Shown piece after piece: positions 63,291-64,000 of a stretch of 64,000 bases of DNA (position 1 is the first letter of the stretch; each line of letters starts with the position of its first letter). The stretch is from Mytilisepta virgata. Its lineage: Eukaryota > Mollusca > Bivalvia > Mytilida > Mytilidae. The stretch spans positions 18,569,139 to 18,633,138 of the forward strand of contig CM051512.1 in the NCBI GenBank assembly GCA_028015205.1. Reading direction: 5' to 3'. Under the pieces are notes generated by a model. The model was not told the origin of the DNA and searched no databases. It saw nothing but the letters and a program-made list of their open reading frames with translations. The translations under genes were made by a program, and so were the position numbers.

Positions 63291-64000
63291 GCCGAAATAC
63301 GGGAAATTGCGAAGGCCTCAGCAGGTCGATATAGGCATGGGGAAATACGATAAAATAGAATAGAGAATGTGCTAAAAAGACAACCCGACTCATTTACTCA
63401 GTGAATAGAAAAACTGATGGGTGTATCATACTTCTATCATTAAAAAAATCCATTACAATTCTCATGCATTAACCTCCCTTGATATAAAAAGGACAAATAT
63501 CACAGATCAATCATACATGTACACAACAAAAGAATCATTGATTGCCACTTTTATATTGGACTCAAAATGTTCATTGCAACTAGAAATGGAGATATTTGCT
63601 TCATTAAGTTTGGCGAAGATCAGATGAGTTAAAAGGGTGTCAAAAAACAGTATATGTAACTCTTGTAAAAAAAACTTGTGCAAATTAACAAATTATGAAG
63701 ATTTTCATCCACCAGAACCTTAAAAAAACCTCTTTAATTATTTCAGTTTCCAAAATTTGACATGGGCAAAATTCCTAAAATCTTAACCTACTGGGTACAT
63801 GGTTCATACAGGCTCTTAAACTTCAAATTCCATGACTTTTCAAGATTTTTCATTGCTTTTCAATCCCTCAATGAAGATTGTTTTAATGCTATAATCTTTA
63901 ACAGAGACAGCTTAAAACGCTGATAACTAAATGCACTAAATAACAAACCAAAAGAGGTAGAGATCCAGAAATCCTGAATTACCCAAACCCAATGTTGGCA

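Larger units (their letters stand above)
43114..64000. other. Upstream gene-poor region
   Basis: About 21 kb beyond the doubtful ORF. Apart from the repeats listed separately it is AT-rich DNA with short chance ORFs. I found no exon series with matching splice sites and no recognisable protein on either strand. It may hold the promoter or 5' untranslated exons of the carboxypeptidase. Confidence 0.5.

Overview
The window is strongly AT-rich eukaryotic DNA with many small exons, long introns and a dense load of short fold-back transposons. It looks like a bivalve mollusc. Several repeat endings match what I remember from mussel (Mytilidae-type) DNA: 'ggacgacagac..' followed by the hairpin 'gctcacc..ggtgagc', 'tgtgtccatgggacac', and tRNA-derived SINEs. 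That assignment is recall and inference, not a search result.

One gene is clear. A cytosolic carboxypeptidase of the CCP2/CCP3 (AGBL2/AGBL3) type lies on the minus strand, with its start codon at 42704-42702. I could follow 16 coding exons from 42704 down to 15411. All have consensus GT/AG borders and matching phases, giving 802 codons. They carry the CCP N-domain motif, the HxxE zinc motif, the RDLNR motif, the third zinc histidine and the catalytic glutamate. The enzyme family shortens polyglutamate side chains on tubulin.

Below exon 16 the annotation branches. One acceptor leads to a terminal exon (14620-13994) that ends in a stop and gives a protein of about 1010 residues. A second chain of ten exons runs from 11359 to 2115 on the same strand, also with consistent phases and its own stop. 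It includes a 21-nt microexon. It is either an alternative C-terminus of the same gene (about 1097 residues) or a separate gene of about 290 residues starting with an ATG near 11344. I do not recognise this protein.

The introns and the 21 kb upstream of the gene hold repeats. They include a long 133-139-bp tandem array (24.65-26.02 kb), a duplicated block of about 304 bp with GAA microsatellites (26.44-27.05 kb), four copies of a large fold-back MITE, two copies of a TA-flanked MITE (one nested in a fold-back MITE), pairs of other MITEs, two SINEs and a LINE 3' remnant. Beyond 42704 I see no convincing gene, only a doubtful 77-codon ORF.
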